Source: Aquabacterium sp.
GTDB lineage: Bacteria > Pseudomonadota > Gammaproteobacteria > Burkholderiales > Burkholderiaceae_C
DNA length: 64,000 nucleotides
Direction of reading: 5' to 3'
Assembly (NCBI RefSeq): GCF_016234775.1
Contig: NZ_JACRAH010000051.1
Span: 1 to 64,000, forward strand
The stretch's first letter is position 1; each line of letters begins with the position of its first letter. Under the pieces are notes generated by a model that had not been told where the DNA came from, did not search any database, and saw only the letters and a list, made by a program, of their open reading frames with translations. The position numbers were made by a program, and so were the translations under genes. Below, one piece after another: positions 36,335 through 45,909 of the stretch.

Positions 36335-39076
36335 ATGGAACACGCCGTCGTCATCGAAGGCCTGTCGCATTGTTATGGCGCGCAGCAGGCTCTGGACAAT
36401 ATCGACTTGACCCTGCCCGCAGGGCGCACCATCGGCCTGGTGGGCCCGGATGGGGTGGGTAAATCCACCTTGCTCAGCCTGATCTCTGGCGTCAAGAAGA
36501 CGCAGGCAGGGCGCATGCAGGTGCTGGGCGGCGACATCAAAGACCGAGCCTTCCGGCAAGCGCTCGCGCCGCGGGTGGCCTTCATGCCCCAAGGCCTGGG
36601 GCGCAACCTGTATCGCTCGCTGTCTGTCTACGACAACATCGATTTTGCGGCGCGCCTGTTTGGCGTGCCTGCGGGCGAGCGCGATGGCCGCATCCGTTCG
36701 CTGATGCAGGCCACCGGCCTGGGCCCCTTTCCTGATCGGCCTGCGGGCAAATTGTCTGGCGGCATGAAGCAGAAGGTGTCGCTGTGTTGTGCACTGGTTC
36801 ACAACCCTGATCTGCTGGTGCTCGATGAACCCACCACGGGGGTGGACCCGCTGTCTCGCCGTCAGTTCTGGGCTCTGGTTGAAAGCCTGCGGACCCTGCG
36901 CCCGCAGATGACGGTGCTGGTGGCCACGGCGTATATGGAAGAGGCCGAGCGTTTCGAATACCTGGTGGCCATGGACGAGGGCCGGGTGCTGGTGTGCGCC
37001 CCGACGATCGAGGTGCTGGAAGCGACACGCTCCGCCTCGCTGGAAGAGGCGTACGTGAGGTTGTCAAACAAGGGTGACGCCACGCCGCTGGTGATCCCGC
37101 CTTTGCCGCATCACGACGGGCCGCCCGCGATGGAGGCCCAGGGCCTGACCCGCCGCTTTGGCGACTTCGTGGCCGCACGCGACGTGAGCTTTTGCATCCC
37201 GCGTGGTGAAATCTTCGGCTTCCTGGGCTCGAACGGTTGCGGCAAGACCACCACCATGAAGATGCTGACGGGCTTGCTGGACATCACCGAGGGTTCAGCG
37301 AAGTTGCTGGGCGAGCCCGTGGACGCCAGTGACCTGAGCACCCGTCTGCACATTGGCTACATGTCGCAGTTGTTCTCGCTGTATGAAGAACTGTCGGTGC
37401 GGCAGAACCTGGATCTGCATGCCAGGCTGTATCGCATGGACCCCGCCGTGGCCAGGGAGGCCATTGAACATTCGCTGGACACCTTCGAGTTGCGCGAGCA
37501 CGCATCCACCTTGCCGTCCAGCTTGTCACTGGGCATACGTCAACGCCTGCAACTGGCGGCGGCCTGCTTGCACAAGCCCGAGGTGCTGATCCTCGATGAG
37601 CCGACCTCGGGCGTCGATCCCGCCGCGCGGGATATGTTCTGGCGCCACATGGTGCGCATGTCGCGCGAGGAGGGCGTCACGCTGTTCGTGTCGACCCACT
37701 TCATGAACGAAGCCCAGCGCTGTGACCGCATCTCGCTGATGCACCATGGCCGCGTGCTGGCCGTGGGTTCGCCCACCGAGCTGTGTGAACGCCAGGGCTG
37801 CGAGACGCTGGAGCAGGCCTTCATCGACTATCTGGAGGCCGACAGCGAGGCCGAGCACATGGACCCGATCCACGCGCAGGAGGAGCCCAGCGCCGACGAT
37901 CCGCCACCGATTCTGGTCGAGCACACGCACCACGTGAACTGGCGAACCTGGGTAGCGCGCATGTGGGCCTATGCCCGGCGCGAAGCCATGGAGTTGCGCC
38001 ATGACACGATCCGCTTGTCGTTTGCCTTGCTGGGCCCTTTGATCGTGCTGTGCGCTGGCACCTGGGGTATGAGCTTCGATGTGGATCGCATCCGCTTCTC
38101 CGTGCTGGACCGCGACCAGACCACCGACAGCCGCCGCTTGGTGGAGCACTTTGCCGGCTCGTCGTTCTTCTCGCCGCAGTCGGAGTTGAGCGAGCCCAGT
38201 GAGATCGATTCCGAAATGCGCTCGTCGCGATCCTGGCTGGTGATCGACATTCCGCCGGGTTTTGGGCGAGACCTGATCGGCGGGCGTCAGCCCGAAGTGG
38301 GCTTCTTTGTGGACGGGGCAACGCTGGTGCGTGCCGCCAATATCGCCAATGGGGCCCGAGCCGTGGCCATGGAGCATGCACTGGCTTTTGCCCGCTCTGT
38401 GCCTGGTGTGGAACTGGGCGAGCTGCCGGTGCGCATCGAGCCTCGCATGGCCTATAACCAGGGCTTTCTGAGTAAGTACGCCTTTGCGCCCAGCATGCTG
38501 ATGCTGGCCTTGACGCTCATTCCCTCCATGCTCACCGCCCTGGGCGTGGTGCGCGAAAAGGAGATGGGTACCATCGTGAACCTGTACGCCTCGCCTGGGG
38601 CCATCGGCGAGTTCCTGGTGGGCAAGCAACTGCCCTATGTGGCGCTCACGATGCTGAGTTACACGGTGCTGCTGCCCGTGCTGGTGTGGATTCTGGGCAT
38701 CCCGATCACAGGCAATGTGCTGGCCCTGACGCTGGGTGCCTTGACCTACGCTTTCGCCGTCACAGGGCTGGGTTTGTTGATATCGGCCTTTGTGCAGACA
38801 CAGGTGGCGGCCCAGTTCCTCACAGCCATCCTGTGCGTGGTGTTGACCACCAACTTCGCGGGCCTGTTGACGCCGATCTCGACTTTGTCGGGCGGCAACT
38901 ACCTGATCGCCGTAGGCTTTCCGGCCTCCTGGTTCCAAAGCGTCAGCCTGGGCGTGATGACCAAGGGCTGGGGCCTGCAATGGGCGCAATTGGGGCCGGC
39001 CTGCCTGGCCATGATGGGTTTCGCGGTGGCTTACCTGTCGCTGGCCCGGTTGTTTGTCAGCAAGCAGGAGGCGTGA
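36335..39076 (+). CDS. rbbA: RbbA-like ABC transporter: two ATPase domains fused to an ABC-2 permease
   Basis: A 913-residue fusion. ATPase 1 has GPDGVGKST, LSGGMKQK and LLVLDEPTTGVD. ATPase 2 (from about residue 265) has GSNGCGKTT, LSLGIRQR and VLILDEPTSGVD. The C-terminal third (about 545-910) is an ABC-2 permease with a first helix near 565, a periplasmic loop, and a cluster of helices starting near FAPSMLMLALTLIPSM. E. coli RbbA has this architecture. The gene follows the adaptor by 12 bases and precedes a second permease, so the pump is probably an ABC-2 heterodimer. Substrate unknown. Confidence 0.93.
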   Translation: MEHAVVIEGLSHCYGAQQALDNIDLTLPAGRTIGLVGPDGVGKSTLLSLISGVKKTQAGRMQVLGGDIKDRAFRQALAPRVAFMPQGLGRNLYRSLSVYDNIDFAARLFGVPAGERDGRIRSLMQATGLGPFPDRPAGKLSGGMKQKVSLCCALVHNPDLLVLDEPTTGVDPLSRRQFWALVESLRTLRPQMTVLVATAYMEEAERFEYLVAMDEGRVLVCAPTIEVLEATRSASLEEAYVRLSNKGDATPLVIPPLPHHDGPPAMEAQGLTRRFGDFVAARDVSFCIPRGEIFGFLGSNGCGKTTTMKMLTGLLDITEGSAKLLGEPVDASDLSTRLHIGYMSQLFSLYEELSVRQNLDLHARLYRMDPAVAREAIEHSLDTFELREHASTLPSSLSLGIRQRLQLAAACLHKPEVLILDEPTSGVDPAARDMFWRHMVRMSREEGVTLFVSTHFMNEAQRCDRISLMHHGRVLAVGSPTELCERQGCETLEQAFIDYLEADSEAEHMDPIHAQEEPSADDPPPILVEHTHHVNWRTWVARMWAYARREAMELRHDTIRLSFALLGPLIVLCAGTWGMSFDVDRIRFSVLDRDQTTDSRRLVEHFAGSSFFSPQSELSEPSEIDSEMRSSRSWLVIDIPPGFGRDLIGGRQPEVGFFVDGATLVRAANIANGARAVAMEHALAFARSVPGVELGELPVRIEPRMAYNQGFLSKYAFAPSMLMLALTLIPSMLTALGVVREKEMGTIVNLYASPGAIGEFLVGKQLPYVALTMLSYTVLLPVLVWILGIPITGNVLALTLGALTYAFAVTGLGLLISAFVQTQVAAQFLTAILCVVLTTNFAGLLTPISTLSGGNYLIAVGFPASWFQSVSLGVMTKGWGLQWAQLGPACLAMMGFAVAYLSLARLFVSKQEA

Positions 39077-39079
39077 ACC

Positions 39080-40204
39080 ATGATCTGGCTGATCAATGTG
39101 CTACATCTGAGCATCAAGGAGTTGCGTTGCGCCCTGCGTGACCGGACCATGATGGGGGCCATCCTGGTGTCCTTCACGGTGGCGGTCTATGTGGTGGCAA
39201 CAGGTGCCAAGAGTGACGTCACCAACGTCGACATCGGCATCGTGGACGCTGATCGGACAGGGCTGTCCATGCGCTTGCGTGATGCCTTGCGCCCGCCCAT
39301 GTTCAAACCACCCATCGAGATGTCAGCTGAGGAAGCGCAGGTGGCCATGGACGAGGGGCGCCTGATGTTCGTGCTCTACATCCCCGAACACTTCGAGGCC
39401 GATGTACAAGGCATGCGTTCGCCTGCGGTACAGGTGGCTGTGGATGCCACCGCCATGGCCCAGGGCGGGCTGGGCATGGCTTACGTGAGCGAGATCATCC
39501 TGCGTGAAACGCTGGACTACCTGCGCGTCAAGAACTTCGACTCGATGCTGCCTACACGCTCGGTGGTCCATGTGTTGTTCAACCCCAATAGCACCACGAG
39601 CTGGTTCACCTCCATCATGCAGGTCATCAACAACGTGACCGTGCTCTCGGTGGTGCTGGTAGGCGCGGCCGTGATCCGCGAGCGAGAGCGCGGCACCATC
39701 GAGCACTTGCTGGTGATGCCGGTGCGGCCCAGCGAGATCGCGGTGGCCAAGATCGTGGCCAATGGCTTGTTGATCTTGCTGGCTGTAGGGTTGTCTGTGC
39801 TGCTGGTCGTGCAAGGCTTGTTGAAGGTGCCGGTGACCGGCTCGCTGACGCTCTTTCTGGTCGGCACCGGGCTTTACCTGTTTTCGCTGACCGCGCTGGG
39901 CATCCTGCTGGCCACGGTGGCGTCTTCCATGCCGCAGTTCGGACTGCTGTCCGTACCCGTTTTCGTGATCATGTACCTGCTGTCGGGCTCCGGCACGCCC
40001 AGCGAAAGCATGCCTGCGTGGCTGCAGAACGTGATGTTGCTGTCGCCATCGACACATTACGTGCGCTTGGCGCAGGGCATCCTGTACCGCGCAGCAGGCG
40101 TGGACATCGTTTGGCCCCAGATGCTGGCTGTGGCTGGCATAGGCGGGGCCTTTCTGGTCATGGCGCTGCTGCGCTTTCGGGCCATGCTGGCTCGCCAAGG
40201 TTGA
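39080..40204 (+). CDS. ABC-2 type permease (YhhJ-like)
   Basis: A 374-residue permease with one N-terminal helix (about 20-45), a large periplasmic domain, and five C-terminal helices beginning with VINNVTVLSVVLVGAAVIRERERGTIEHLLVMP, the typical ABC-2 phrase. It starts three bases after rbbA ends and would pair with the permease half of RbbA. Family members export drugs or lipids. Confidence 0.92.
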   Translation: MIWLINVLHLSIKELRCALRDRTMMGAILVSFTVAVYVVATGAKSDVTNVDIGIVDADRTGLSMRLRDALRPPMFKPPIEMSAEEAQVAMDEGRLMFVLYIPEHFEADVQGMRSPAVQVAVDATAMAQGGLGMAYVSEIILRETLDYLRVKNFDSMLPTRSVVHVLFNPNSTTSWFTSIMQVINNVTVLSVVLVGAAVIRERERGTIEHLLVMPVRPSEIAVAKIVANGLLILLAVGLSVLLVVQGLLKVPVTGSLTLFLVGTGLYLFSLTALGILLATVASSMPQFGLLSVPVFVIMYLLSGSGTPSESMPAWLQNVMLLSPSTHYVRLAQGILYRAAGVDIVWPQMLAVAGIGGAFLVMALLRFRAMLARQG

Positions 40205-40238
40205 TTCTTCATCGATTGATGGACTCATGGAGTTGCTT

Positions 40239-41801
40239 GTGAGTACCCCACATAACGCATTTTTGTTCAAGATGCTTGCGGTGTCCTTGGCTGTTGCGGT
40301 GCTACCTGCCTGCACAACCGTCAAGGTCGACATGCCTGAGTTGCAGACCGTGTTGCCGGGGCAAATGGATGCCGCGTCGCCTCGCGCCCCTGGCACGCCC
40401 ATGGCCGACCTGGCCAATTGGTGGCAGACACTGGACGATCCGGTTCTCACCGGCTTTATCGACGAAGGACTCAAGAACAACACCGATGTGCGCGTGGCAC
40501 TGGCCCGCGTCAAGGAAGCTCGGGCCTATCTGGGTGTGGCAGAGTCAACCTACTACCCGACGGTCGAAGCCAGCGCCGGGGCAGGGCGCACCAGACAAAA
40601 CACACCGGTGCCTATTCAGAACCAGATTCAGATGCCAGCTGATCTGCCCATTCCCATGCCGCAGGTGGACACCCAGCCCTCCACGTCGCTTGGTAACACG
40701 CATGGCTTCGGGCTCAATGCGGTCTGGGAGGTCGATATATTCGGCGCTCGTCACAGTGAAGCCGAGATGGTGCGCCAACTGATGTTTGGCGCGCAGGAGC
40801 AGCAGCACGGTGCCCAGTTGCTCGTTGCCTCCGACATCGCCAGCCGCTATTTCGAAGCCCGTGGCGCTGAGCGTCGCCTGATCCTGCTTCAGCAAGGCGT
40901 CACCGTGGCACGGCGCCTTCATCAGTATGCTCAGGGTCGATTCAAGGCCGGGCAAACCACAGCCTCCGAGGTGGACCGAGCGGCTTTGCAGGTTGACTAC
41001 ACCGAGTCGCAAATCGAGCCTCTCAAGGCTTTGCTTCAAAGCCATATCAGGCGCATCGCCGTGTTGATGGGGCGAGCCCCCGAGACATTGACAGCGCTAC
41101 CAACCCAGCCCACCAGTCTGCGCTTGCCAACTGCTTTGCCTGAGGTCATGCCCAGTGACGTGCTGGAGCGTCGACCCGATGTGCGAGGCGCCGCCCGCAA
41201 GGTGCGCTCACAGGCGGCGAAACTGGGCTCTGCCAAGGCTGAGTTGTTCCCCAAGTTCTACATTGGCTTTGGTGCCTTGGCCGGGCGCATGCATCCTGAT
41301 GCGATCGAGGGTAGCAACTTCAGTGTGCAGTCTCTCGGTGTTGGGATGCGTTTGCCTTTGCTGGAAGGTGGTCGGATCAGAGCCAATATCGCGGTCAATC
41401 AGGCGCAGTTGGAAGGCGTGGCAGCTCAGTATGAGCAAGCGGTGCTGACCGCGCTGGAGGATGTGGAAAATGCGTTCACGGCCAAGAAGGCTTTTGACGC
41501 GCGTTATGACAAGCTGAGCAACTCGGCCAGGCTGGCGCGCAAGGTGGCCGAGCACAAGCAGTCGTTGTTCGTGGCCGGTCAGGAGTTGCTGCAACCGGCG
41601 CTGGAGGCCGAGGCTACGGCCCTGCAGCGTGAAGACGAGACCATCCAGGGCGATGTGTCTCGGGCGCTGTATACCGTGTTGTTGTACAAGGCCCTGGGAG
41701 GCGGCTGGTCCGCCCAGCGGGACGCCTGGCCTTTGCCCGTCGCCAAGCCAGCGATGGCCTTGGCGAGCCCCCCGATGCCGGCTGGCATGGAGGGGCTCTG
41801 A
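40239..41801 (+). CDS. Outer membrane efflux lipoprotein (OprM/NodT-like) of the RbbA-type pump
   Basis: The GTG at 40239 is preferred because GGAG lies ten bases upstream; an ATG at 40227 in the same frame is the alternative. The signal peptide ends in VLPAC, a lipobox. Two OEP domains follow, with ANWWQTLDDPVL, AVWEVDIFGARH and LERRPDVRGAARKV. It completes a tripartite pump with the three preceding genes. The 3' end stops three bases from the convergent reductase gene. It is only distantly similar to the OMF at 22087. Confidence 0.9.
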   Translation: MSTPHNAFLFKMLAVSLAVAVLPACTTVKVDMPELQTVLPGQMDAASPRAPGTPMADLANWWQTLDDPVLTGFIDEGLKNNTDVRVALARVKEARAYLGVAESTYYPTVEASAGAGRTRQNTPVPIQNQIQMPADLPIPMPQVDTQPSTSLGNTHGFGLNAVWEVDIFGARHSEAEMVRQLMFGAQEQQHGAQLLVASDIASRYFEARGAERRLILLQQGVTVARRLHQYAQGRFKAGQTTASEVDRAALQVDYTESQIEPLKALLQSHIRRIAVLMGRAPETLTALPTQPTSLRLPTALPEVMPSDVLERRPDVRGAARKVRSQAAKLGSAKAELFPKFYIGFGALAGRMHPDAIEGSNFSVQSLGVGMRLPLLEGGRIRANIAVNQAQLEGVAAQYEQAVLTALEDVENAFTAKKAFDARYDKLSNSARLARKVAEHKQSLFVAGQELLQPALEAEATALQREDETIQGDVSRALYTVLLYKALGGGWSAQRDAWPLPVAKPAMALASPPMPAGMEGL

Positions 41802-41804
41802 ATG

Positions 41805-42902
41805 TCAGGCAGCCGGGTGCGCGGCGTGCCCGCTGTCCAGGAACTTGTCGAAGAAGATCTGGCCGGAGGGCGTGCCGCCTTGCGTGAGCACCTCGACGCA
41901 GGCGTCGATCATGGGCGGTGGGCCGCACATATAGGCATGGTGATCGGGCAGGCGTTCACCCAGGAGCGGCTTGAGGTGATCGGTGATCAGGCCGCGGCGG
42001 CCTTGCCAGCTCGAACCTTGCGGCTCGTTCGACAGGATGGGTTCGAACAGGAAGCGGCCCGTCCAGTTGCGGCGGATCTGGTCGATGGCGTCCAGGCCGT
42101 ACAGGTCTTGCTGGGTGCGCGCGCCGAACAGGATCACGAGTGGCCGGTTGGCCTGCTTGTCCCTGATGGCTTGCTCCAGCAGCGCCTTGATCGGCGCCAG
42201 CCCGCTGCCCCCCGCAATGCACACGATGGCGTTGGCGCTGGGACGCAGACAGAAATCACCATACGGGCCCCGCAGCTTCAGCCATTGGCCCACCTCGGCC
42301 TTGGTGAACAGCCACTCGGTGAAGGCGCCACCGGGCACCTTGCGAATGAAGAAATCCAGCGCGTTGGGACGCGCTGCATCGTGTGCCGTGGCAAACGAAT
42401 AGCTGCGGCCCTTGCCAGCCTCGGCTTCAACCGCATCGGGGATGACGAGCTCGGCATACTGCCCGGCGGTGTAGTTCAAGGGGCGCTCGGCTTGCATCTG
42501 CACGTGCAGGATGTCGTGCGTCAGTGGCGTGAGGGCTGAGATACGGGCCGAGGTTTCCACGATGGGGTGGTTGACCACACCCTGACGCAGGACCACTTCA
42601 ACAACCACATCCGACTTGGGCAGGCTTTGGCAAGCCAGTATGTAGTTCTGCTTCAATTCTTCGGCCGACAGTAGGTAACTTTTGTCGGTCAACTCCTTGA
42701 CCTTGCCCGACACGAGCCGGCACTTGCATTCGCCGCAGCCGCCTACGCGGCAGTTGTAGGGAAAGGCGATGCCCTGGTTCAAGGCGGCCAGCAACAGGCT
42801 TTCCTTGGCCTGTGCGGTCACGGTCAGATCGGGCGAATTGACCTGCAACTTGAATTCGGAAGGGCTGCTGCCAAACAGGCGGCTGAACAGGCTGGGGGGC
42901 AC
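41805..42902 (-). CDS. XylA-like flavin/2Fe-2S reductase of a membrane hydroxylase
   Basis: A 365-residue electron-transfer protein. The N-terminal plant-type ferredoxin domain binds [2Fe-2S] through CRVGGCGECKCRL and a later Cys in ILACQSLP. The FAD domain has RSYSFATA and the NAD domain has IAGGSGLAPIKALL and YMCGPPPMID. XylA, the xylene monooxygenase reductase, has this order and about 350 residues. The GTG at 42902 gives the best length and has AGGA upstream; the longer frame runs into the hairpin at 42926-42952. It would pass electrons from NADH to the hydroxylase encoded just upstream. Confidence 0.9.
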   Translation of the reverse strand: MPPSLFSRLFGSSPSEFKLQVNSPDLTVTAQAKESLLLAALNQGIAFPYNCRVGGCGECKCRLVSGKVKELTDKSYLLSAEELKQNYILACQSLPKSDVVVEVVLRQGVVNHPIVETSARISALTPLTHDILHVQMQAERPLNYTAGQYAELVIPDAVEAEAGKGRSYSFATAHDAARPNALDFFIRKVPGGAFTEWLFTKAEVGQWLKLRGPYGDFCLRPSANAIVCIAGGSGLAPIKALLEQAIRDKQANRPLVILFGARTQQDLYGLDAIDQIRRNWTGRFLFEPILSNEPQGSSWQGRRGLITDHLKPLLGERLPDHHAYMCGPPPMIDACVEVLTQGGTPSGQIFFDKFLDSGHAAHPAA

Positions 42903-42925
42903 GGCGGGTGTCCTGTCAAGACAAA

Positions 42926-42952
42926 GACCGCAAGGCCGGTTGGCCTGCGGTC
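42926..42952 (-). terminator. Terminator-like hairpin between hydroxylase and reductase
   Basis: On the minus strand GACCGCAGGCC pairs with GGCCTTGCGGTC (one unpaired base) around a four-base loop, followed by TTTGTCTT. It lies 55 bases past the hydroxylase stop and may act as an attenuator, giving less reductase than hydroxylase. Confidence 0.65.
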
Positions 42953-43007
42953 GGTGTGTGCGCCGAGTACATCGGCGCACGGCTACTTCATGAACAGTTT
43001 GCACTCA

Positions 43008-44183
43008 TCAAGCCAGCTTGGCATTGATGATCTTCAAACCTGCCATGCCGGATTCACGGCTGGCTTGTTGGGCCAGTTTGCGTTCGGCTGGCGATGCGTG
43101 CTTCTCGTCCCACTCGTTCAAGGCGGGTGTCATGAACTTCTTGAAGAGGGGTGGTACCAGCGCGATCAACAGCATGCCCAGATAGCCGTTGGGCAGCATG
43201 GGGGCGTTGGGGTAGGCGTGCAGGGTCCAGTAAGGCGCTTCACCTTCAGCGTGGTGGTGGGAGTGGCGAGCCAGGCTCCACAGCACATTGGTGCTGCCCC
43301 AGTGGTTGGAGTTCCACGAGTGGCGGGGTTGCACAGGTTCGCCAGGCACGCGGATCAGGCCATAGTGCTCGAAGTAGTTGGTGATTTCCAGGTACTGTTT
43401 GCCCACGAAGGCCAGCAAGGCCCAGAAGCCCAGGCCAGGCAGGCCGGCGATCAGGTAGGCCGCCACAAACATGAAGATGTTTTCCAGATTGCCGCGCAGG
43501 AAGGGGCTGGCAAAAGGGTTCCACACCGACTTGCCCAGCTTGGCCAGTCGAGCCTTTTCAAGCTGGTAGGCATGCACATAGCTCTGGATGGTCGAGCGCA
43601 CGGTGAACTGGTAGAAGCTTTCGCCGCGACGGCCCGTGGCCGGGTCAGCAGGCGTGGCCACGCGAACGTGGTGACCATACACGTGCTCGATGGCGAACGA
43701 GGTGTCGCAGGTGAAGGCGAGCATCCAGCGCCCCATGAAGAGGTCGAATTTGCCTGAGCGGTGGGTCAACTCATGGCCGGCCACGGTGCCGCCCACAGCG
43801 TTCATCAGGCCCACGCCCAGGATGCAACCGGCCCACATGGCCCAGTGGTCGGTCTTGGCCCGTGCTGCAAACAGATCGAGACCGATGTGCTGTTGCACCC
43901 AGGCGCCAAAACCCAGCATGTCGCCGGAACCAACCATCCACAGCACCGTGAAGTTCAGCAGCGCCAGCATGGGCAGGATGGTGTAGAGCGGCAGGTTAAG
44001 CAGAAACGCGTTCTGGTACTTGGGTGGCTCGGACAGGTCATGCGGCAGGAACATGTCGGCCGACAGGAACACGGTCAGCACGAAGGCCCAGGGTGCCCAC
44101 ATGTACCAGCCGCCTTGCGCCACCATGTACATCATCAGTACGGCCAGCGTTGGCATCAGCCAGCCTTTGAGGTATTTCGTCAT
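43008..44183 (-). CDS. XylM/AlkB-like membrane di-iron hydroxylase
   Basis: A 391-residue integral membrane monooxygenase. The His motifs are GHELTHR, EHVYGHHVRV, NYFEHYGL and SLARHSHHHAEG, the AlkB/XylM set. The C-terminal LNEWDEKHASPAERKLA closely follows the end of xylene monooxygenase XylM, so XylM-type alkyl-aromatic or alkane hydroxylation is likely; the true substrate is unknown. The ATG at 44183 has GGAGA upstream. The XylA-like reductase follows past a terminator-like hairpin. No aldehyde or alcohol dehydrogenase genes accompany the pair. Confidence 0.9.
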   Translation of the reverse strand: MTKYLKGWLMPTLAVLMMYMVAQGGWYMWAPWAFVLTVFLSADMFLPHDLSEPPKYQNAFLLNLPLYTILPMLALLNFTVLWMVGSGDMLGFGAWVQQHIGLDLFAARAKTDHWAMWAGCILGVGLMNAVGGTVAGHELTHRSGKFDLFMGRWMLAFTCDTSFAIEHVYGHHVRVATPADPATGRRGESFYQFTVRSTIQSYVHAYQLEKARLAKLGKSVWNPFASPFLRGNLENIFMFVAAYLIAGLPGLGFWALLAFVGKQYLEITNYFEHYGLIRVPGEPVQPRHSWNSNHWGSTNVLWSLARHSHHHAEGEAPYWTLHAYPNAPMLPNGYLGMLLIALVPPLFKKFMTPALNEWDEKHASPAERKLAQQASRESGMAGLKIINAKLA

Positions 44184-44315
44184 TTGCAGGTCTCCACGAG
44201 AACATTTGTCTGACAACGCCAGATGCCTGAACTGCGGTGGCATCTGACTGCTGGGCTGACGTCCCCTTGCATCGGTTCGTGCCAGCCATGCATATAACTG
44301 TAGAGAGATCAAGAA

Positions 44316-44328
44316 ATCAGGCCCTGAT
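44316..44328. promoter_or_regulatory. Palindrome upstream of the hydroxylase gene
   Basis: ATCAGG-C-CCTGAT is a 6-bp inverted repeat in the 286-base region between the hydroxylase and the glycosyltransferase. GATCAAGAAATC beside it recurs almost exactly (ATCAAGAAATC) about 90 bases further on, giving a direct repeat. A regulator site is possible. No gene was found in this stretch. Confidence 0.35.
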
Positions 44329-44469
44329 CTGGATAGGGTGAAGGTCACATGCGGCGTCTGGCGATGGAGAGATGGCGGAATGCGCATAGCATGCACACAT
44401 CAAGAAATCGGCTGCGACGCGGCTTGTCGCGTCCGATTCCCGCATCCCACCCGATTGACCCGTTCAACC

Positions 44470-45186
44470 ATGAAACCAGCCCTGTCCGTGGCCATTCCCG
44501 CCCACAACGAAGCCCGCTTCATCGGGCGCTGCCTGGAGAGCATCCAGGCCTCTGCGGCACAGGCCGGTGTGCCGGTGGAGATCGTGGTGGCGCTCAACCG
44601 CTGTACTGACCGCACGCAGGCCATCGCCGAGGCGGCTGGCGCGCGCTGCGTGGTCAACGACACCAAGTGCATTGCTGCGGTGCGCAACGAGGCGGTGCGA
44701 GGTACCACCGCCGAGGCCGTGGTCACCCTGGACGCCGACAGCTGGATGGCGCCGGGCAGCGTGTCGGCCGTGCTGCGCCACGTGCATGACCCGCGTTACA
44801 TCGGTGGCGGTACCTATATGTGGCCCGAGCGGGTGTCGGTAGGTATCTTCTTCAGCATGCTGGTGGTGATCCCCTATGTGCTCAAGCGGGGTGTATCCGC
44901 CGGCATGTTCTGGTTCAAGCGCGACGCTTTTGACGCGGTGGGGGGCTTTGACGAGAATCTGCTGAGCGTGGAAGACATCGACTTTGCGCTGCGGCTGAAG
45001 GCGCATGGCAGGCAGTTCGGGCAGCACTACGGCACCATCAAGCGCCACGGCATCACCACCTCGTGCCGCAAGTTCGACATGTTTGGCGACTGGTACCTCT
45101 GGCGCAATCCGAAACTGGTTCGGGAGATCTTCGAGGGCACGAACCGTAGGGCGACGGACCTTTTCTACTACGACATGGATCGTTGA
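44470..45186 (+). CDS. Family 2 glycosyltransferase
   Basis: The 238-residue protein starts with the GT-A signature SVAIPAHNEARFIGRCLESI, and VVTLDADS carries the DxD metal-binding motif. GGFDENLLSVEDIDFALRLK is the acceptor-side ED motif. There is one hydrophobic stretch (about residues 125-140). The start at 44470 is the one giving the canonical N-terminus. The sugar donor is unknown. It is not in an obvious polysaccharide cluster and is divergent from the hydroxylase gene. Confidence 0.88.
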   Translation: MKPALSVAIPAHNEARFIGRCLESIQASAAQAGVPVEIVVALNRCTDRTQAIAEAAGARCVVNDTKCIAAVRNEAVRGTTAEAVVTLDADSWMAPGSVSAVLRHVHDPRYIGGGTYMWPERVSVGIFFSMLVVIPYVLKRGVSAGMFWFKRDAFDAVGGFDENLLSVEDIDFALRLKAHGRQFGQHYGTIKRHGITTSCRKFDMFGDWYLWRNPKLVREIFEGTNRRATDLFYYDMDR

Positions 45187-45231
45187 CCTGAAGCGCCGGA
45201 AGGGGGCTGAATTGCTCATAAGATCGGCGCC

Positions 45232-45858
45232 ATGTCGCAAATTGCACGCCCTCTCAGCCGGCAGGAGGCCAAGCTCGTTACCCGTCAGCGCCTTCTGCAG
45301 GCGGCCATGTCCATCCTGCTGGAAAAAGGGCGTGAGGCCCTGACGACGGGTGCTGTGACCAAGATCGTCGGCGTGGCCCAGCCGACTTTCTATGTTCACT
45401 TCCCTGATATGGAGGCGCTGCTGGAAGAGCTTGCCACCGACATCGTGGACAAACTTCGCAAGTCTTTGCGTGAGGCTCGCCAGCCGCTGCGTGGTGCATC
45501 AGATGTCGTGGCCGCCTCGCGTGAGTCATTTCGCATCTCCATCAGGGCCTGCATCGAGCATGCGGATCTGTTGCGGGTCTTCTTGTCTGAGCAGTACCGC
45601 CCGGCATCCACATTGGGTGCGTGCGCGCAGACCTTGCTCGGCGACATTCGTGATGAGTTGGTGGCCGATGTGGCGGAGTTGCCTTTCACGGCTGGTTTGA
45701 AACCCCATCAGCTCACTCTGGTCGCCGAAGGCATCGTCAGCCTGATTTTGCAATTCGGGCTGGCGCTGGCAGAAAAACGGCAGACCGATGAAGAGGCTGT
45801 GGTCAACCTGCTGGCGCATGCCACGATGGCGCTGGTCATGTCCATGCCACGTGGCTGA
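45232..45858 (+). CDS. TetR family transcriptional regulator
   Basis: A 208-residue TetR-type protein. The N-terminal helix-turn-helix has RQRLLQAAMSILLEKGREALTTGAVTKIVGVAQPTFYVHF, the family hallmark. The C-terminal ligand domain is all-helical. It follows the glycosyltransferase by 45 bases on the same strand. Possible targets are the neighbouring glycosyltransferase and the hydroxylase/reductase genes, but no operator was proved. Confidence 0.9.
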   Translation: MSQIARPLSRQEAKLVTRQRLLQAAMSILLEKGREALTTGAVTKIVGVAQPTFYVHFPDMEALLEELATDIVDKLRKSLREARQPLRGASDVVAASRESFRISIRACIEHADLLRVFLSEQYRPASTLGACAQTLLGDIRDELVADVAELPFTAGLKPHQLTLVAEGIVSLILQFGLALAEKRQTDEEAVVNLLAHATMALVMSMPRG

Positions 45859-45909
45859 TGCCAAGGCTGCCAAATTGGCCAGTGACGCCTTGGCGCGAAG
45901 TGAAGGTCT

